Below are positions 46,679 through 56,057 of a stretch of DNA of 64,000 bases, in pieces. The notes under the pieces were generated by a model. The model had not been told where the DNA came from and made no database searches. It saw nothing but the letters and a program-made list of their open reading frames with translations. Position numbers and translations under genes: made by a program. The stretch comes from Dyella flava (GTDB lineage Bacteria; Pseudomonadota; Gammaproteobacteria; Xanthomonadales; Rhodanobacteraceae), in assembly GCF_016904955.1 (NCBI RefSeq), contig NZ_JADIKE010000037.1, forward strand, positions 372,001 through 436,000, written 5' to 3'. The first letter of the stretch is position 1, and every line of letters begins with the position of its first letter.

Positions 46679-48039
46679 TTTACAACCTTCCGTTTTCTTC
46701 GGCCCTTGGTTAGCATCCGGTATTTCGCAACTGGCTTCGGCTTGTTGGCCGTAAGCAATGCACTAGCGACTCGCTCGACAACCTTTGAGTTAACAGCATT
46801 CCCTAGGGCGTGAAATGCCTGTGTTTGACTTTCAGGAAGCTCCTTTAGAGTGTGCATGCTTTGCAAGCGTGCACATTCGCGCGGCGTCATATATCGCTTC
46901 TGCCAGCCAATGATTGGCACCTGCGTATCGGTCATCGCGATTAGACTGGGTGCAGTCGTTCGCCTTTTGACGCGAACTCCTGATGCTCGGAACTGCAAAA
47001 CATACTTCCATAGGTCCTGATCCCCGCCTTGAATATTCCACTCTAGCTTCTGAAGACTTGAGGGAAACTCGAGGATGCTTGGCAGCCATGGGTCTATCCA
47101 GCTTTTGTTTTCCTCGTAAAACTGCCTGTTTTGGCGAATGAAGTCTTTCTTCCACTTAGGAAACTCCATCTGCTCCGTGCGCGCATGACTCGGCAGGGCC
47201 TCCCATTGCTTGTCTTCATCACGAAAATTGCCCAGCTTACGGCCATGGCTGCCCTTAAAACCTTTCAAACCATCCACCCCATATAAGACCGTACGTGCAT
47301 ACGGGGTTTCGGTCTCGAACGGATAGGTCGCCCCCCACTCCATGGACCACAAAGGAAACGAGGGAAGGACTACGTCCTTAGGACAGGCTTTCAAGAACGC
47401 ATCCCAAACGTTCAGGCAAGCACGCACCCTTGGCGAAAGCTTTTTCGCATCCTCTGGATGATCATCCAGCACGCTATCAATTGATGTCTCAACCGTCTTG
47501 GTCTTTGGCCAAGAGAAGTGCTTGAGCGGCTTCAACGAACCAACGATGTAGACACGTTCGCGTATTTGCGGGATGCCAAAGTTATGGGGTGACAGCTTCG
47601 TTGCATCAATGTGATACCCCAATCCTTCAGGACCCAGAATTTTTTTAATCTTCTTCCAGGTCTCACCTTCATCGTGCTTCAGAAGGTTAGGCACGTTCTC
47701 AAGAATAAAATACCTAGGCCTCTTCTGCCGAAGAATTTCTTCCACGTTAAAAAACAAGCCGCCTTGCTTCGTGCACTCAAAGCCAAGTTGTTCGCCAGCC
47801 TTGGAGAAAGGCTGGCATGGAAAACCGGCAGTCAACACGTCATGGTCAGGCACGGAGGTTGGAGCAATCTTCGTGATGTCGCCCGCAGGAAGAATTCCGA
47901 AATTCGTCTGGTACAACGTTCTCAGATTCTCCTTCCACTCAGCTGCATAGACACATGTACCGCCCAAGCGCTTAAGTGCCAGGTGAAAACCACCCAACCC
48001 CGCGAACAAATCAACAAATCGGAAATTCTTGGCGTTCAC
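46675..48039 (-). CDS. C5-cytosine DNA methyltransferase (modification subunit)
   Basis: A 454-residue type II C5-methyltransferase: motif [16 protein letters not shown], catalytic motif [13 protein letters not shown], motif [12 protein letters not shown], motif [14 protein letters not shown], and motif [10 protein letters not shown]. The target-recognition region (about 230-360) lies between VIII and IX. It methylates C5 of cytosine in an unknown recognition sequence, protecting host DNA from the linked nuclease. It is first in the operon, starting at GTG 48039 with a weak ribosome site. Confidence 0.95.
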   Translation of the reverse strand: MNAKNFRFVDLFAGLGGFHLALKRLGGTCVYAAEWKENLRTLYQTNFGILPAGDITKIAPTSVPDHDVLTAGFPCQPFSKAGEQLGFECTKQGGLFFNVEEILRQKRPRYFILENVPNLLKHDEGETWKKIKKILGPEGLGYHIDATKLSPHNFGIPQIRERVYIVGSLKPLKHFSWPKTKTVETSIDSVLDDHPEDAKKLSPRVRACLNVWDAFLKACPKDVVLPSFPLWSMEWGATYPFETETPYARTVLYGVDGLKGFKGSHGRKLGNFRDEDKQWEALPSHARTEQMEFPKWKKDFIRQNRQFYEENKSWIDPWLPSILEFPSSLQKLEWNIQGGDQDLWKYVLQFRASGVRVKRRTTAPSLIAMTDTQVPIIGWQKRYMTPRECARLQSMHTLKELPESQTQAFHALGNAVNSKVVERVASALLTANKPKPVAKYRMLTKGRRKRKVVK

Positions 48040-48320
48040 TTTTTAATTCAATCAATATGTTCGAGTTTCAACTCGGGCTAATCGTCCAATAATCCGTATC
48101 TTGTTCGGACTTATTCAGACGTTTCGCGACCTTACCTTTGTCAACTTGGACAGGGGGCTGTCACTGACGCCTGTCACATAGTCCGTGCTTACAGAACTAC
48201 CCACCGGAGGGTTGCCAGCTCATCCGCGTGCATATTTTCTCCAGTCCACAACGTTCAAGTCTCGCAGTATGAGATTGAATTCGGGAGCCGCCTTTGCTCC
48301 GAAGTAACTATCAAGTTGAT
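48040..48320. other. Gap between integrase and methyltransferase genes
   Basis: AT-richer sequence without a recognisable gene. It should hold the promoter of the restriction operon, but no convincing -35/-10 pair could be fixed. Confidence 0.4.
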
Positions 48321-49739
48321 CTAGCAAAGTAGCTCCCTCAATTCGGCAATCCTCAGCCACTCTGCCCACTTCAATCCAGCCCACAGTGACGACAACTCTG
48401 CGGTCCAGGGCCTCATGTATGAGGTGGTGTGGACGTCATCCGATTGCTCGTGACCCACAAAGGCACGACGCTGCTCATCAGACACCTGGGTCCCCTGCAA
48501 GGATTGGATGACACTCTTTCGAAGAGAATGGAAACCGACCCGTCCGTTCTGGCGACGGGGTATCACACTCACTTCTGAGCGCTTGAGGTGATAGGTGAAG
48601 CTCTTGGAGATGACGGAACCCTTGCCCGCCTTCCCCTCCAGATTCACATCAGGGAAGAGGCGTTCCGCACCTTCGCTTCGAAGCTTCTCAACATAGTCGA
48701 TGAAGCCAAGGTCCAAGATGTCTGGATGAAGGGGAACCAAGCGCTTTGACCCTTCGGTCTTGACCGATTGACCATCGCTTTCAACTGTGAGCCTGATGCA
48801 CCAGATGCCCTGCTCCTGGACGATATCTCGCAGGTAGATCTGGGCAATTTCTCCAACTCTCGCACCAGAATACAACCCCAGCAAAGCTGCCCAGCAGGGA
48901 TGCACCTTGGTCATCAGCGCCAAATTCTCTGGAGAATAAATGCGCTTGAGTTGGTCAGTGTCAAACGCTTCCCACTGATGACCCTCGGCACGTCGCTGCG
49001 CCTTCTCTCGCTTCTTCATCACCATCACGCCTTTGACGACGTTTTCCGTCAAATGACCTTGTTGGACGAGAAAAGCAAAGAGCTGTGCGACGTTCGACAC
49101 ATAGTTGACGGCTGTGCGTTTGGCGACACCTTTACGCACCAGTTCACCGGCCCACTCTGCTGCCATTGGGCGTGTGATTGAGGCAACGGGCGTTCTTGCA
49201 CCAAATGATTCAACAAAGGTTTTCAAGGCCCTTTGACGGCCATCCCAGGTGTCCGCCTTGAGTCCAGGGGCTTCTATCTCAGAATAATTCTGGATGGCTT
49301 TTTCAAGGGTGAGGCCAACGGATTGTGTAGCTGGCGAAGCAGCCTTTTGCTTGGCTTGACCAGGCATAGCCCCCCGAAGCCGACCTAACCTATCCAGGGC
49401 CTCCATGGCCCGGTCATGGTCGTCTTGATCATTTGCCTTGAGGACCCCATTGGCGAGGTCAATTTCGTACTTGCGCGAGGTCCTTTGCTGGAATCCTTGC
49501 AACAACTCGGCAACTGATGGCGGCCCAATCCTAGCCATCCCTTCCCCCCGGAGGTCCCTGAAGACTTGAGCATACTGCGAAGCCATGACCAAGGCGAAGG
49601 CTTGGGCCAACCTTCGGTCATGGGTCTGAAGAGACCTACTGATAACCGATTGGCCGACCAATGGGCGAAGGTCGGTCGGAACGATGAGCCGGAAGGAGAA
49701 TCCGGAGGACCGGTAGATAAGGTGGTGTGGGAGTCGCAT
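48321..49739 (-). CDS. Tyrosine recombinase/phage-type integrase
   Basis: A 472-residue integrase with an N-terminal arm/SAM-like part (about 150-250) and a catalytic domain: YSGARVGEIAQ (Arg), GFHSLRKS (H-x-x-R), FVGHEQSD (His) and TTSYMRP (Tyr nucleophile). It lies 85 bases from the 3' end of tRNA-Gln, the usual attachment target, and was probably the enzyme that brought in the restriction island. Intact, so possibly still active. Confidence 0.93.
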   Translation of the reverse strand: MRLPHHLIYRSSGFSFRLIVPTDLRPLVGQSVISRSLQTHDRRLAQAFALVMASQYAQVFRDLRGEGMARIGPPSVAELLQGFQQRTSRKYEIDLANGVLKANDQDDHDRAMEALDRLGRLRGAMPGQAKQKAASPATQSVGLTLEKAIQNYSEIEAPGLKADTWDGRQRALKTFVESFGARTPVASITRPMAAEWAGELVRKGVAKRTAVNYVSNVAQLFAFLVQQGHLTENVVKGVMVMKKREKAQRRAEGHQWEAFDTDQLKRIYSPENLALMTKVHPCWAALLGLYSGARVGEIAQIYLRDIVQEQGIWCIRLTVESDGQSVKTEGSKRLVPLHPDILDLGFIDYVEKLRSEGAERLFPDVNLEGKAGKGSVISKSFTYHLKRSEVSVIPRRQNGRVGFHSLRKSVIQSLQGTQVSDEQRRAFVGHEQSDDVHTTSYMRPWTAELSSLWAGLKWAEWLRIAELRELLC

Positions 49740-49792
49740 GGATCATCCAAAGTTGATCCAAGTTTTGATCCAACCTGAGCCCCTGAAACGAC

Positions 49793-49816
49793 AAAAGACC
49801 CTGAATAATCAGGGCC
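49793..49816 (-). terminator. Terminator downstream of tRNA-Gln
   Basis: Read on the minus strand, GCCCTGATTATTCAGGGTCTTTT forms a CCCTGA/TCAGGG stem and short T-tract just after the tRNA. Confidence 0.75.
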
Positions 49817-49824
49817 TTCTGAAG

Positions 49825-49898
49825 TGGCTGGGAGACTAGGATTCGAACCTAGATAAACGGAGTCAGAGTCCGTTGTCCTACCGTTAGACGATCTCCCA
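49825..49898 (-). tRNA. tRNA-Gln (anticodon CTG)
   Basis: The minus strand folds as a full cloverleaf of 74 bases: acceptor TGGGAGA/TCTCCCA, discriminator G, encoded CCA, D arm, anticodon stem ACGGA/TCCGT with loop CTCTGAC (CTG), and T arm GGTTCGAATCC. It lies upstream of rpsI on the opposite side from the island and is the likely integration site. Confidence 0.97.
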
Positions 49899-49964
49899 AT
49901 ACCGTGCCGATCGATGCGCTCTGACTTGATGCATCGTCGACCGAACCGCAACCTCGGATGAGGA

Positions 49965-50357
49965 TTAGCGCTTCGAGAACTGGGTAGCGCGACGTGCCTT
50001 GTGCAGACCGACCTTCTTACGCTCGACTTCACGGGCGTCGCGGGTCACGAAGCCAGCCTTGCGCAGCTGGGTCTTCAGGCTTTCGTCGTACTCGATCAGG
50101 GCGCGGGCAATGCCGAGGCGGATCGCGCCGGCCTGGCCGGTGATGCCGCCGCCGGCAACCGTGACCTTGATGTCGAACTTGTCGGCGCTCTGGGTCAGCT
50201 CAAGCGGCTGACGCACGATCATGCGCGAGGTCTCGCGACCGAAGAACTGCTCCAGGGTCTTGCCGTTCACTTCGATAGCGCCGGTGCCCTTGCGCAGGAA
50301 CACGCGAGCGGCGGAGGTCTTGCGGCGGCCGGTGCCGTAATTCTGCTGAATCGCCAT
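49965..50357 (-). CDS. rpsI: 30S ribosomal protein S9
   Basis: A 130-residue protein beginning [20 protein letters not shown] and ending in the basic [10 protein letters not shown] tail that reaches the P-site t[24 protein letters not shown] is the family signature. It follows rplM by 9 bases as in most bacteria. Essential translation gene. Confidence 0.99.
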   Translation of the reverse strand: MAIQQNYGTGRRKTSAARVFLRKGTGAIEVNGKTLEQFFGRETSRMIVRQPLELTQSADKFDIKVTVAGGGITGQAGAIRLGIARALIEYDESLKTQLRKAGFVTRDAREVERKKVGLHKARRATQFSKR

Positions 50358-50366
50358 GTTGCTTCC

Positions 50367-50795
50367 TTAGATTTCCAGCGCCTGCGGCTGCTGAGCGGTA
50401 TGCGGATGTTCGGCGCCGCCGTACACCTTGAGCTTGCGGTACATGGCGCGGCCGAGCGGGTTCTTCGGCAGCATGCCCTTCACGGCGATCTCGATGACGC
50501 GCTCGGGATGGGTGGCCAGCATGTCTTTCAGGCTGGTGGTCTTGAGGTTGCCGACGTAACCGGTGAAACGGTGGTACATCTTGTCGTCCAGCTTGGCGCC
50601 GGTGACAGCCACCTTCTCAGCGTTGATGACGACGATGTAGTCGCCGGTATCGACGTGAGGGGTGAACTCGGGCTTGTGCTTGCCGCGAAGGCGACGCGCG
50701 ATTTCGGTCGAGAGACGACCGAGGGTCTTGTCCGTGGCGTCAACCACGTACCAGTCGCGCTTGACGCTTTCCGGCTTGGCGCTGAACGTTTTCAT
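50367..50795 (-). CDS. rplM: 50S ribosomal protein L13
   Basis: A 142-residue protein starting [20 protein letters not shown] (ATG at 50795; a longer frame to 50876 adds a non-family extension). [22 protein letters not shown] and [20 protein letters not shown] are typical. It is the first gene of the rplM-rpsI operon and is divergent from the Fe-S protein gene. Confidence 0.99.
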   Translation of the reverse strand: MKTFSAKPESVKRDWYVVDATDKTLGRLSTEIARRLRGKHKPEFTPHVDTGDYIVVINAEKVAVTGAKLDDKMYHRFTGYVGNLKTTSLKDMLATHPERVIEIAVKGMLPKNPLGRAMYRKLKVYGGAEHPHTAQQPQALEI

Positions 50796-50920
50796 TTCGG
50801 AATACCTGTCTGCCGCCACATGGGCGGTAAGCGGAATCGGTGGAACAAAGGCGCGAGATAATAGCGAAGCTTTCATCTATCGCGCAAGCCCACGGGGGGC
50901 TGCGAGTCGCAAATGATAGC

Positions 50921-52126
50921 ATGAACGACATGCCTCTTGAGAAGCCCCAACACCGCATTGCCGTGCTGGCCGACCAGTGCGTGCAGTGCGGCCTGTGCCT
51001 GCCGGTCTGCCCTACCTACGCCCTGGACGGCAACGAAGCTGAATCGCCGCGCGGCCGCATTGCGATTGCCGCGGCGTTGGCCCGCGGCCAGGTTTTGCCC
51101 AGCCCGGAACTGCGCGAGCCGCTGGACCATTGCCTGGGCTGCCTGAACTGCCAGCGGGCGTGTCCGGCGGGCGTTCGGTATGAGGAGCTGCTGATCGAGA
51201 CCCGCGCCTTGCTGGGTCCGTCACCGCAGCGCCCTGAAACGCTGCTCAGCCTGATCAAGCGCCCCAAGCTGAACCGGTGGTTGCAGTGGCTGGCCCGCAT
51301 GACCGGGGCCGGTTATTGGCTTCCGGCCATCCTTGGCGGCCGGAAGCTCGGGGCATGGCAGTCGGCCCTCTCCTTATTAAAGGGGGTCGAGCGACCCGCA
51401 CGCATCTCAACAGCCGCCGAGATGGCGCCTTCCACGCAGGGAACTATTGCCCTGTTTCCCGGCTGTGCGGCCAGTGTCCAGGACAGCGAGGCGGAGCGCG
51501 CGGCGGAACTGCTGCTTGCTGCCGCGGGTTACCGCGTGATCCGCCTGCCCGCCTTTTGCTGTGGCGCGCTGGATTGGCATGACGGGGCTGCTGACGCTGC
51601 CGGCGCGGCAGCAGTGCAGGTTCGACAGGCCTGGGCCAACACGAATGCGGATTATCTGGTGACGGTCACCCCTGGCTGCCTGTCCGCCTTGCGCCACGCG
51701 CTCCCCGATGTGCGCGTGGACGACGCCTACCACCTTTTGGCCGAGCGCGCCGAACAGCTGCGCTTCCGCCCGCTCCCGCTGCGCGTGGCGCTGCACGTAC
51801 CTTGCACGCAATCCAACGTGGCGCGCAGTGACGCCGTGCTGACCGATCTGTTGCAGCGCATTCCCCAATTGAACGTGCTGCGTCTTTCACCCCCGCCCTA
51901 CTGTTGCGGTGCAGCCGGCACCCATGTCCTGCAATTTCCGGAACGCGCTGCCCCGCTTCGCAATGATCTGCTATCGCAGGTCAAGACACTGGATGTGCAG
52001 ATGCTACTGTCGTCCAATATTGGGTGCCGGCTGCATCTGGCGGCCGGACTTGCCGAGCAGGCCTCAACGCTGCCGACCATGCATCCACTGACCTTGCTCG
52101 CACAGCAATGGGAACGAGTCTTGTAA
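50921..52126 (+). CDS. Glycolate oxidase Fe-S subunit GlcF-like protein
   Basis: A 401-residue protein with two 4Fe-4S binding motifs near the N-terminus ([12 protein letters not shown] and [12 protein letters not shown]) and two CCG domains ([17 protein letters not shown]) typical of GlcF, LutA/LldE and heterodisulfide-reductase-like electron carriers. ATG 50921 is the first plausible start; the open frame upstream overlaps the rplM promoter region. No glcD/E flavoprotein is adjacent, so the electron donor is unknown. Its stop overlaps the coq7 start by one base. Confidence 0.85.
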   Translation: MNDMPLEKPQHRIAVLADQCVQCGLCLPVCPTYALDGNEAESPRGRIAIAAALARGQVLPSPELREPLDHCLGCLNCQRACPAGVRYEELLIETRALLGPSPQRPETLLSLIKRPKLNRWLQWLARMTGAGYWLPAILGGRKLGAWQSALSLLKGVERPARISTAAEMAPSTQGTIALFPGCAASVQDSEAERAAELLLAAAGYRVIRLPAFCCGALDWHDGAADAAGAAAVQVRQAWANTNADYLVTVTPGCLSALRHALPDVRVDDAYHLLAERAEQLRFRPLPLRVALHVPCTQSNVARSDAVLTDLLQRIPQLNVLRLSPPPYCCGAAGTHVLQFPERAAPLRNDLLSQVKTLDVQMLLSSNIGCRLHLAAGLAEQASTLPTMHPLTLLAQQWERVL

Positions 52127-52767
52127 TGAACACACGTACGCTGACACCCCTTGATCGATTGCTGGCCGGCATCGAACGCGCTCTTGAAACCGTGGCCGGA
52201 TCTCCCGAAGCCAGCCGCCCATCACCGGCGCACGGCATCACTCATGCCGAAATGGACGATGCAGAGCGCCGCCACGCGGCCGGCTTGATGCGCGTCAACC
52301 ACACTGGCGAGGTGTGCGCGCAGGCGCTGTATGACGGGCAAGCCGCGCTGGCCCGCAAGGAAGAAAACCGCGCTTATCTGCAGCATGCAGCGGCCGAAGA
52401 AACCGATCATCTGGCCTGGTGCGGCGAGCGTCTGCGCGAATTGGACAGTCGCCCCAGCCTGCTCAATCCGCTGTGGTACGCCGGCAGTTATGCGATCGGC
52501 GCGGTGGCGGCGCTGGCCGGTGACAAGGTAAGCCTGGGTTTTGTGGTGGAAACCGAAAAGCAGGTGGAAGCCCATCTTGCCGAGCATATGGACAAGCTGC
52601 CCGGGCAGGATCAGCGTTCGTGGGCGGTGCTGAAGCAGATGCAGACCGACGAGGTACAGCACGCACAGCATGCGCTGGAACGAGGCGGCATTGCACTTCC
52701 CTTCCCGATTCCGCAGCTGATGCATGTCAGCTCGATGGTGATGAAGACGGTGGCTTACCGCGTTTGA
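52126..52767 (+). CDS. coq7: 3-demethoxyubiquinol 3-hydroxylase (COQ7 family)
   Basis: Coq7 adds the C6 hydroxyl in ubiquinone biosynthesis with a di-iron centre. The 213-residue protein carries the carboxylate-bridged ligands: Glu in [20 protein letters not shown], and Glu/ExxH in [10 protein letters not shown] and [10 protein letters not shown]. It starts at ATG 52126 overlapping the preceding TAA, implying coupled translation with the Fe-S protein. Proteins of this length are common in Xanthomonadales. Confidence 0.95.
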   Translation: MNTRTLTPLDRLLAGIERALETVAGSPEASRPSPAHGITHAEMDDAERRHAAGLMRVNHTGEVCAQALYDGQAALARKEENRAYLQHAAAEETDHLAWCGERLRELDSRPSLLNPLWYAGSYAIGAVAALAGDKVSLGFVVETEKQVEAHLAEHMDKLPGQDQRSWAVLKQMQTDEVQHAQHALERGGIALPFPIPQLMHVSSMVMKTVAYRV

Positions 52768-52808
52768 TCGCACAAACCACGGGCGCGAACCGTGGGCTGG
52801 GTGGGTTT

Positions 52809-52896
52809 GGTAGGTTGGGTTAGCGCAGCGTAACCCAACGGAATTCCATCGAAGCGACAAACATCGTTGGGTTACGCTGCGCTAACCCAACCTACC
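52809..52896. repeat. Inverted pair of the 26-base palindromic repeat
   Basis: Two copies of GTTGGGTTAGCG-CAGCGTAACCCAAC (52814-52839; inverted at 52866-52891), extended by GGTAG/CTACC arms, give a roughly 31-base inverted repeat around 26 bases. It lies between coq7 and speD, just before a terminator. Confidence 0.88.
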
Positions 52897-52921
52897 AAAA
52901 CCCGCCTTTCGGCGGGTTTTT
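52897..52921. terminator. Bidirectional terminator between coq7 and speD
   Basis: CCCGCC-ttt-GGCGGG with AAAA on the left and TTTTT on the right serves both convergent genes. Confidence 0.9.
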
Positions 52922-52926
52922 CATGT

Positions 52927-53712
52927 TCACATCAGGTTGCGCCCGTGGAACAGTTCTTCGATTTCACGGCGCAGCAGCTGCTCGATCTTCTGCCGCTCCT
53001 TGAACGAGAGATCGTCGGCGTGGGCTTCGAACAGATAGGTGTCGAGGTCGAAGTCCTTGATGTGCATCTTGGTGTGGAAGATGTTTTCCTGATACACGTT
53101 CACGTCGAACATCTCGTACTTCTGACGGATGTGGCGCGCGAGGTAGTCCTGCACCGAGTTGATCTTGTGGTCGATGAAGTGCTTCTTGCCTTTCACGTCG
53201 CGGGTGAAACCGCGCACGCGGTAGTCGCAGACCACGATGTCGGACTCGAAGCTGTCGATCAGGTAGTTCAGGGCTTTCAGCGGGGAGATCACGCCGCAGG
53301 TTGCTACGTCGATATCCGCGCGGAAGGTCGCGATGCCGTTATGCGGATGGGTTTCCGGATAGGTGTGGACGGTGATATGGCTTTTGTCCATATGCGCCAC
53401 CACGGCGTCGGAAATCGTATCGCGGCCCAGCTTCTCCACCACCGGCTCCTCGGAAATGAGGATGGTGACCGAGGCACCCTGCGGGTCGTAGTCCTGGCGG
53501 GCCACGTTGAGGATGTTCGCGCCGATGATCTCGGCCACGTCGGTGAGGATCTGGGTGAGACGATCGGCGTCGTACTGCTCGTCGATGTACTCGATATAGC
53601 GCTGGCGCTGGTCTTCGGACACCGCATAGCAGATGTCATAAATATTGAAGCTCAGCGCCTTGGTCAGGTTGTTGAAGCCCTGCAGACGCAGGCGCGGGAG
53701 GGGTTTCACCAC
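52927..53712 (-). CDS. speD: S-adenosylmethionine decarboxylase proenzyme
   Basis: SpeD supplies decarboxylated SAM for spermidine synthesis and matures by self-cleavage to give a pyruvoyl group. The protein (261 residues from GTG 53712) follows the E. coli enzyme closely: [34 protein letters not shown], the cleavage site KS in [13 protein letters not shown], and [11 protein letters not shown]. The GTG at 53712 has GGAG 7 bases upstream; GTG 53709 or 53736 are alternatives. It converges on coq7 and is divergent from clp. Confidence 0.95.
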   Translation of the reverse strand: MVKPLPRLRLQGFNNLTKALSFNIYDICYAVSEDQRQRYIEYIDEQYDADRLTQILTDVAEIIGANILNVARQDYDPQGASVTILISEEPVVEKLGRDTISDAVVAHMDKSHITVHTYPETHPHNGIATFRADIDVATCGVISPLKALNYLIDSFESDIVVCDYRVRGFTRDVKGKKHFIDHKINSVQDYLARHIRQKYEMFDVNVYQENIFHTKMHIKDFDLDTYLFEAHADDLSFKERQKIEQLLRREIEELFHGRNLM

Positions 53713-54013
53713 GGCGACACTCCATGGCCGGGTCACGGCCGACAGGTGAGGCGGGTTAGCTACAAGGGTCCCCGCTGAATGGAAAGACGTGCTGGACCCT
53801 TATCCTGCACGCCTCTTGTGTACGGACGATGGCAAATGCCACCATCCGGGGAAGACTGCGAAGTATGCGGCAAAACGATGAAAAACAGAACCGTGGGGGT
53901 GTCCACACCCGCGTGTCGTCTTTGCCATAATGCGAGGATTGCAAGGGACGCATTCCGTCAGTACGGCTGCCGGTAAGGGCAGCCCTTGAGACTACTCAGC
54001 TTGGGGAAAATCT
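53713..54013. other. Divergent promoter region of speD and clp
   Basis: No gene is seen. A CATAAT hexamer near 53925 could be a -10 element for clp, and AAGGGC/GCCCTT near 53977 forms a small hairpin in the leader. No TGTGA-type Crp palindrome was found. Confidence 0.4.
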
Positions 54014-54709
54014 GTGGTGCAGCTGAAATATCAATTACAACAAGCGTTCGAACGTTCACAGGCTCCACTCGGCTTTGCGCCGGACCCCGCCGCCATGGAG
54101 CGCTTTCTGGGGCTCTGCCACCGCCGCCGCTACCCGGGCAAGACCGCCATCATCCGTCCCGGCGACCCCGCCAACACTCTTTATTACGTGATCGAAGGCT
54201 CCCTGGCCGTCTGCACCGAGGACGAACAGGGCCGCGAGCTGATCCTCGCCTATATCAGCCGCGGTCAGTTCATCGGCGAAATGGGTCTGTTCGTGGAGCA
54301 GGCGCAGCGTGAGTCGATGGTGCGCACACGCAGCCCCTGCGAAATGGCCGAAATCAGCTACGAACGCCTGTTCCAGCTGATGGAAGGTCCGCTGCGTGAC
54401 GAATGCCCGAAGATCCTGTTCGCCATCGGCGCACAACTGACCCACCGCCTGCTGCGTACCTCGCGCCAGGTCAGCCGCATGGCGTTCATGGATGTCACCA
54501 ACCGCATTTCGCGCACCCTGCTCGACCTGTGCCAGGAGCCTGATGCGATGAGCCATCCGGAAGGCACCCAGATCCGCATCTCCCGCCAGGAAGTCAGCCG
54601 CATCGTCGGCTGCTCCCGTGAGATGGTGGGCCGCGTGCTCAAGCAGCTGGAAGAGCAAGGCATGATCGAAGTGTCCGGCAAGACCATCGTGGTCCGCGGC
54701 ACCCGCTAA
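54014..54709 (+). CDS. clp: Crp/Fnr family global regulator, Clp of Xanthomonadales
   Basis: A 231-residue protein with a cyclic-nucleotide-binding barrel (GDPANTLYYVIEGSLAV, GQFIGEMGLF), a long dimer helix and a C-terminal helix-turn-helix (ISRQEVSRIVGCSREMVGRVLKQLEEQG). In Xanthomonas, Clp binds c-di-GMP rather than cAMP and drives virulence and extracellular enzyme genes. The start is GTG 54014 or 54017. Its position beside speD agrees with Xanthomonadales gene order. The ligand in this organism is inferred. Confidence 0.92.
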   Translation: MVQLKYQLQQAFERSQAPLGFAPDPAAMERFLGLCHRRRYPGKTAIIRPGDPANTLYYVIEGSLAVCTEDEQGRELILAYISRGQFIGEMGLFVEQAQRESMVRTRSPCEMAEISYERLFQLMEGPLRDECPKILFAIGAQLTHRLLRTSRQVSRMAFMDVTNRISRTLLDLCQEPDAMSHPEGTQIRISRQEVSRIVGCSREMVGRVLKQLEEQGMIEVSGKTIVVRGTR

Positions 54710-54712
54710 GCC

Positions 54713-54983
54713 TTAGGGCCTGTTAGCACTATTGGCGTAGCCCGCGTTGCCGTGGAGTGGTCGTCAGGTGGTAGTGCGTGGCGCAGGCTTGGCTGGCTGC
54801 CAAGTCAAGCCGCGCGCTGCCGCATGACGGCCACTCCTCGGCAACCCGAAGGGCCGGGTCTGTTTGCCCACCATCCGGCGTCATCGCTCAGTCGTGTACC
54901 GACGTACACTCCCTCACTCTTCCTTGGCTGGCGCGCAAACAGCTTCCGGCGCGGGCCACGCCAATAGTGCTAACAGGCCCTAA
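54713..54983. mobile_element. 271-bp MITE-like palindromic element
   Basis: Terminal inverted repeats of 34 bases (54713-54746, TTAGGGCCTGTTAGCACTAT...; 54950-54983 its complement) match with one mismatch. Inside, GTTGCCGTGGAGTGG...GTC pairs with GACGGCCACTCCTCGGCAAC and a CTTGGC-tggct-GCCAAG hairpin lies at the centre of the left half. No transposase is encoded, so this looks like a non-autonomous element or a large structured repeat. The stop codon of the next gene lies inside the right terminal repeat. Confidence 0.75.
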
Positions 54984-55978
54984 ACGCGGCGCCTTCTGCC
55001 CGGGGCGCCCGGGGTTTTGCCGGCGGAGGCCGGCTTCTCATAGATCATGTAGACATCCGCCCGCTCGTAATGCGAGTCGTGGCGGATGTTCGGCTGCAGG
55101 CGGAATCCGGCCTTCTCATACATGCGCAGGGCCGGTTTGAGGCGACTGTTGGATTCCAGGAACAGCGTCCTGCCCTTGCGGCGATGGAATTCGGCAATGG
55201 CCGCATCCAGCAGACGCTTCCCGGCGCCCATGCCGCGAAAGGTTTCATCCACGCCCATCTTGGTCAGCTCGTACACGCCGGGTGATTCTTGCAACAAGGC
55301 GCAGGTGCCGATGATGTCCTCACCCAGACGCGCAAAGAAAATCATGCCGCCGTGCTGCAGGATGTAGTGCTCCGGATCGGTGAGCACCACCCGGTCGATA
55401 TCCTCGATGCGGAAGTAGCGCTCCAGCCATTGCGCGTTCAAGCGATAGAAATGCTCGCGCAGCTCGGGCGAATAAGGGACCACTTCCACCGGCGTCGCCA
55501 TGATCTGGCTGTGTTCGGCCAGGATCGCCTCCGCCACTGGGCGCTCCTGCACGGCGCGCTCGCACGCCGCCACCGCATCCAGCAATTGCTCGACATGTTC
55601 GCCCAGCGATACGGAAATGCCGCGCCGCACGGCGCACCAGATCGGGCCCAGTTCACCCAGGGCGCTGACGGCCTGGTCGGTGAGCGTCAACACCGTTCGG
55701 CGGCCATCGGCCGGATCGCGCCGCCGCCGCAGCATACCCGCGCGCACCAGTTTGTCGCTGAGCTGGCTGACCGCAGAATGGGTCTGGCCGATGGCATCGG
55801 CCACTTCGGTCACCGAGCTTGGACCGATATCCCACAAGTAGCGCAGCACCGGCAGCCAGCGGGATTCGATGCGGGCGCCGCGCACCTGATAGACCTCGTC
55901 CACCGCGCCGTAAAAATGATCGCTGAGCGCCTTCAGGCGGCTGCCGAGCGCCAGCCTCTCCAGGGTTGCCAAGTACAT
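54980..55978 (-). CDS. MarR-GNAT fusion regulator/acetyltransferase
   Basis: A 332-residue fusion: an N-terminal MarR winged helix (VADAIGQTHSAVSQLSDKLVRAGMLRRRRDPADGRR, about 60-95) and a C-terminal GNAT domain (about 170-320; MGVDETFRGMGAGKRLLDAAI with the acetyl-CoA loop RGMGAG). ATG 55978 is chosen because it opens the MarR domain. Such fusions are common in proteobacteria; the effector and acetyl acceptor are unknown. The last residues (RRRRV) and the stop lie in the right terminal repeat of the MITE-like element. Confidence 0.88.
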   Translation of the reverse strand: MYLATLERLALGSRLKALSDHFYGAVDEVYQVRGARIESRWLPVLRYLWDIGPSSVTEVADAIGQTHSAVSQLSDKLVRAGMLRRRRDPADGRRTVLTLTDQAVSALGELGPIWCAVRRGISVSLGEHVEQLLDAVAACERAVQERPVAEAILAEHSQIMATPVEVVPYSPELREHFYRLNAQWLERYFRIEDIDRVVLTDPEHYILQHGGMIFFARLGEDIIGTCALLQESPGVYELTKMGVDETFRGMGAGKRLLDAAIAEFHRRKGRTLFLESNSRLKPALRMYEKAGFRLQPNIRHDSHYERADVYMIYEKPASAGKTPGAPGRRRRV

Positions 55979-56057
55979 GAACCATGCCTGCCACAGAAAT
56001 ACGTAAGTGCTAACGTATCTCTGCCAAGGCCATCCAGCAAGAGCCAATCGTGGCCGA

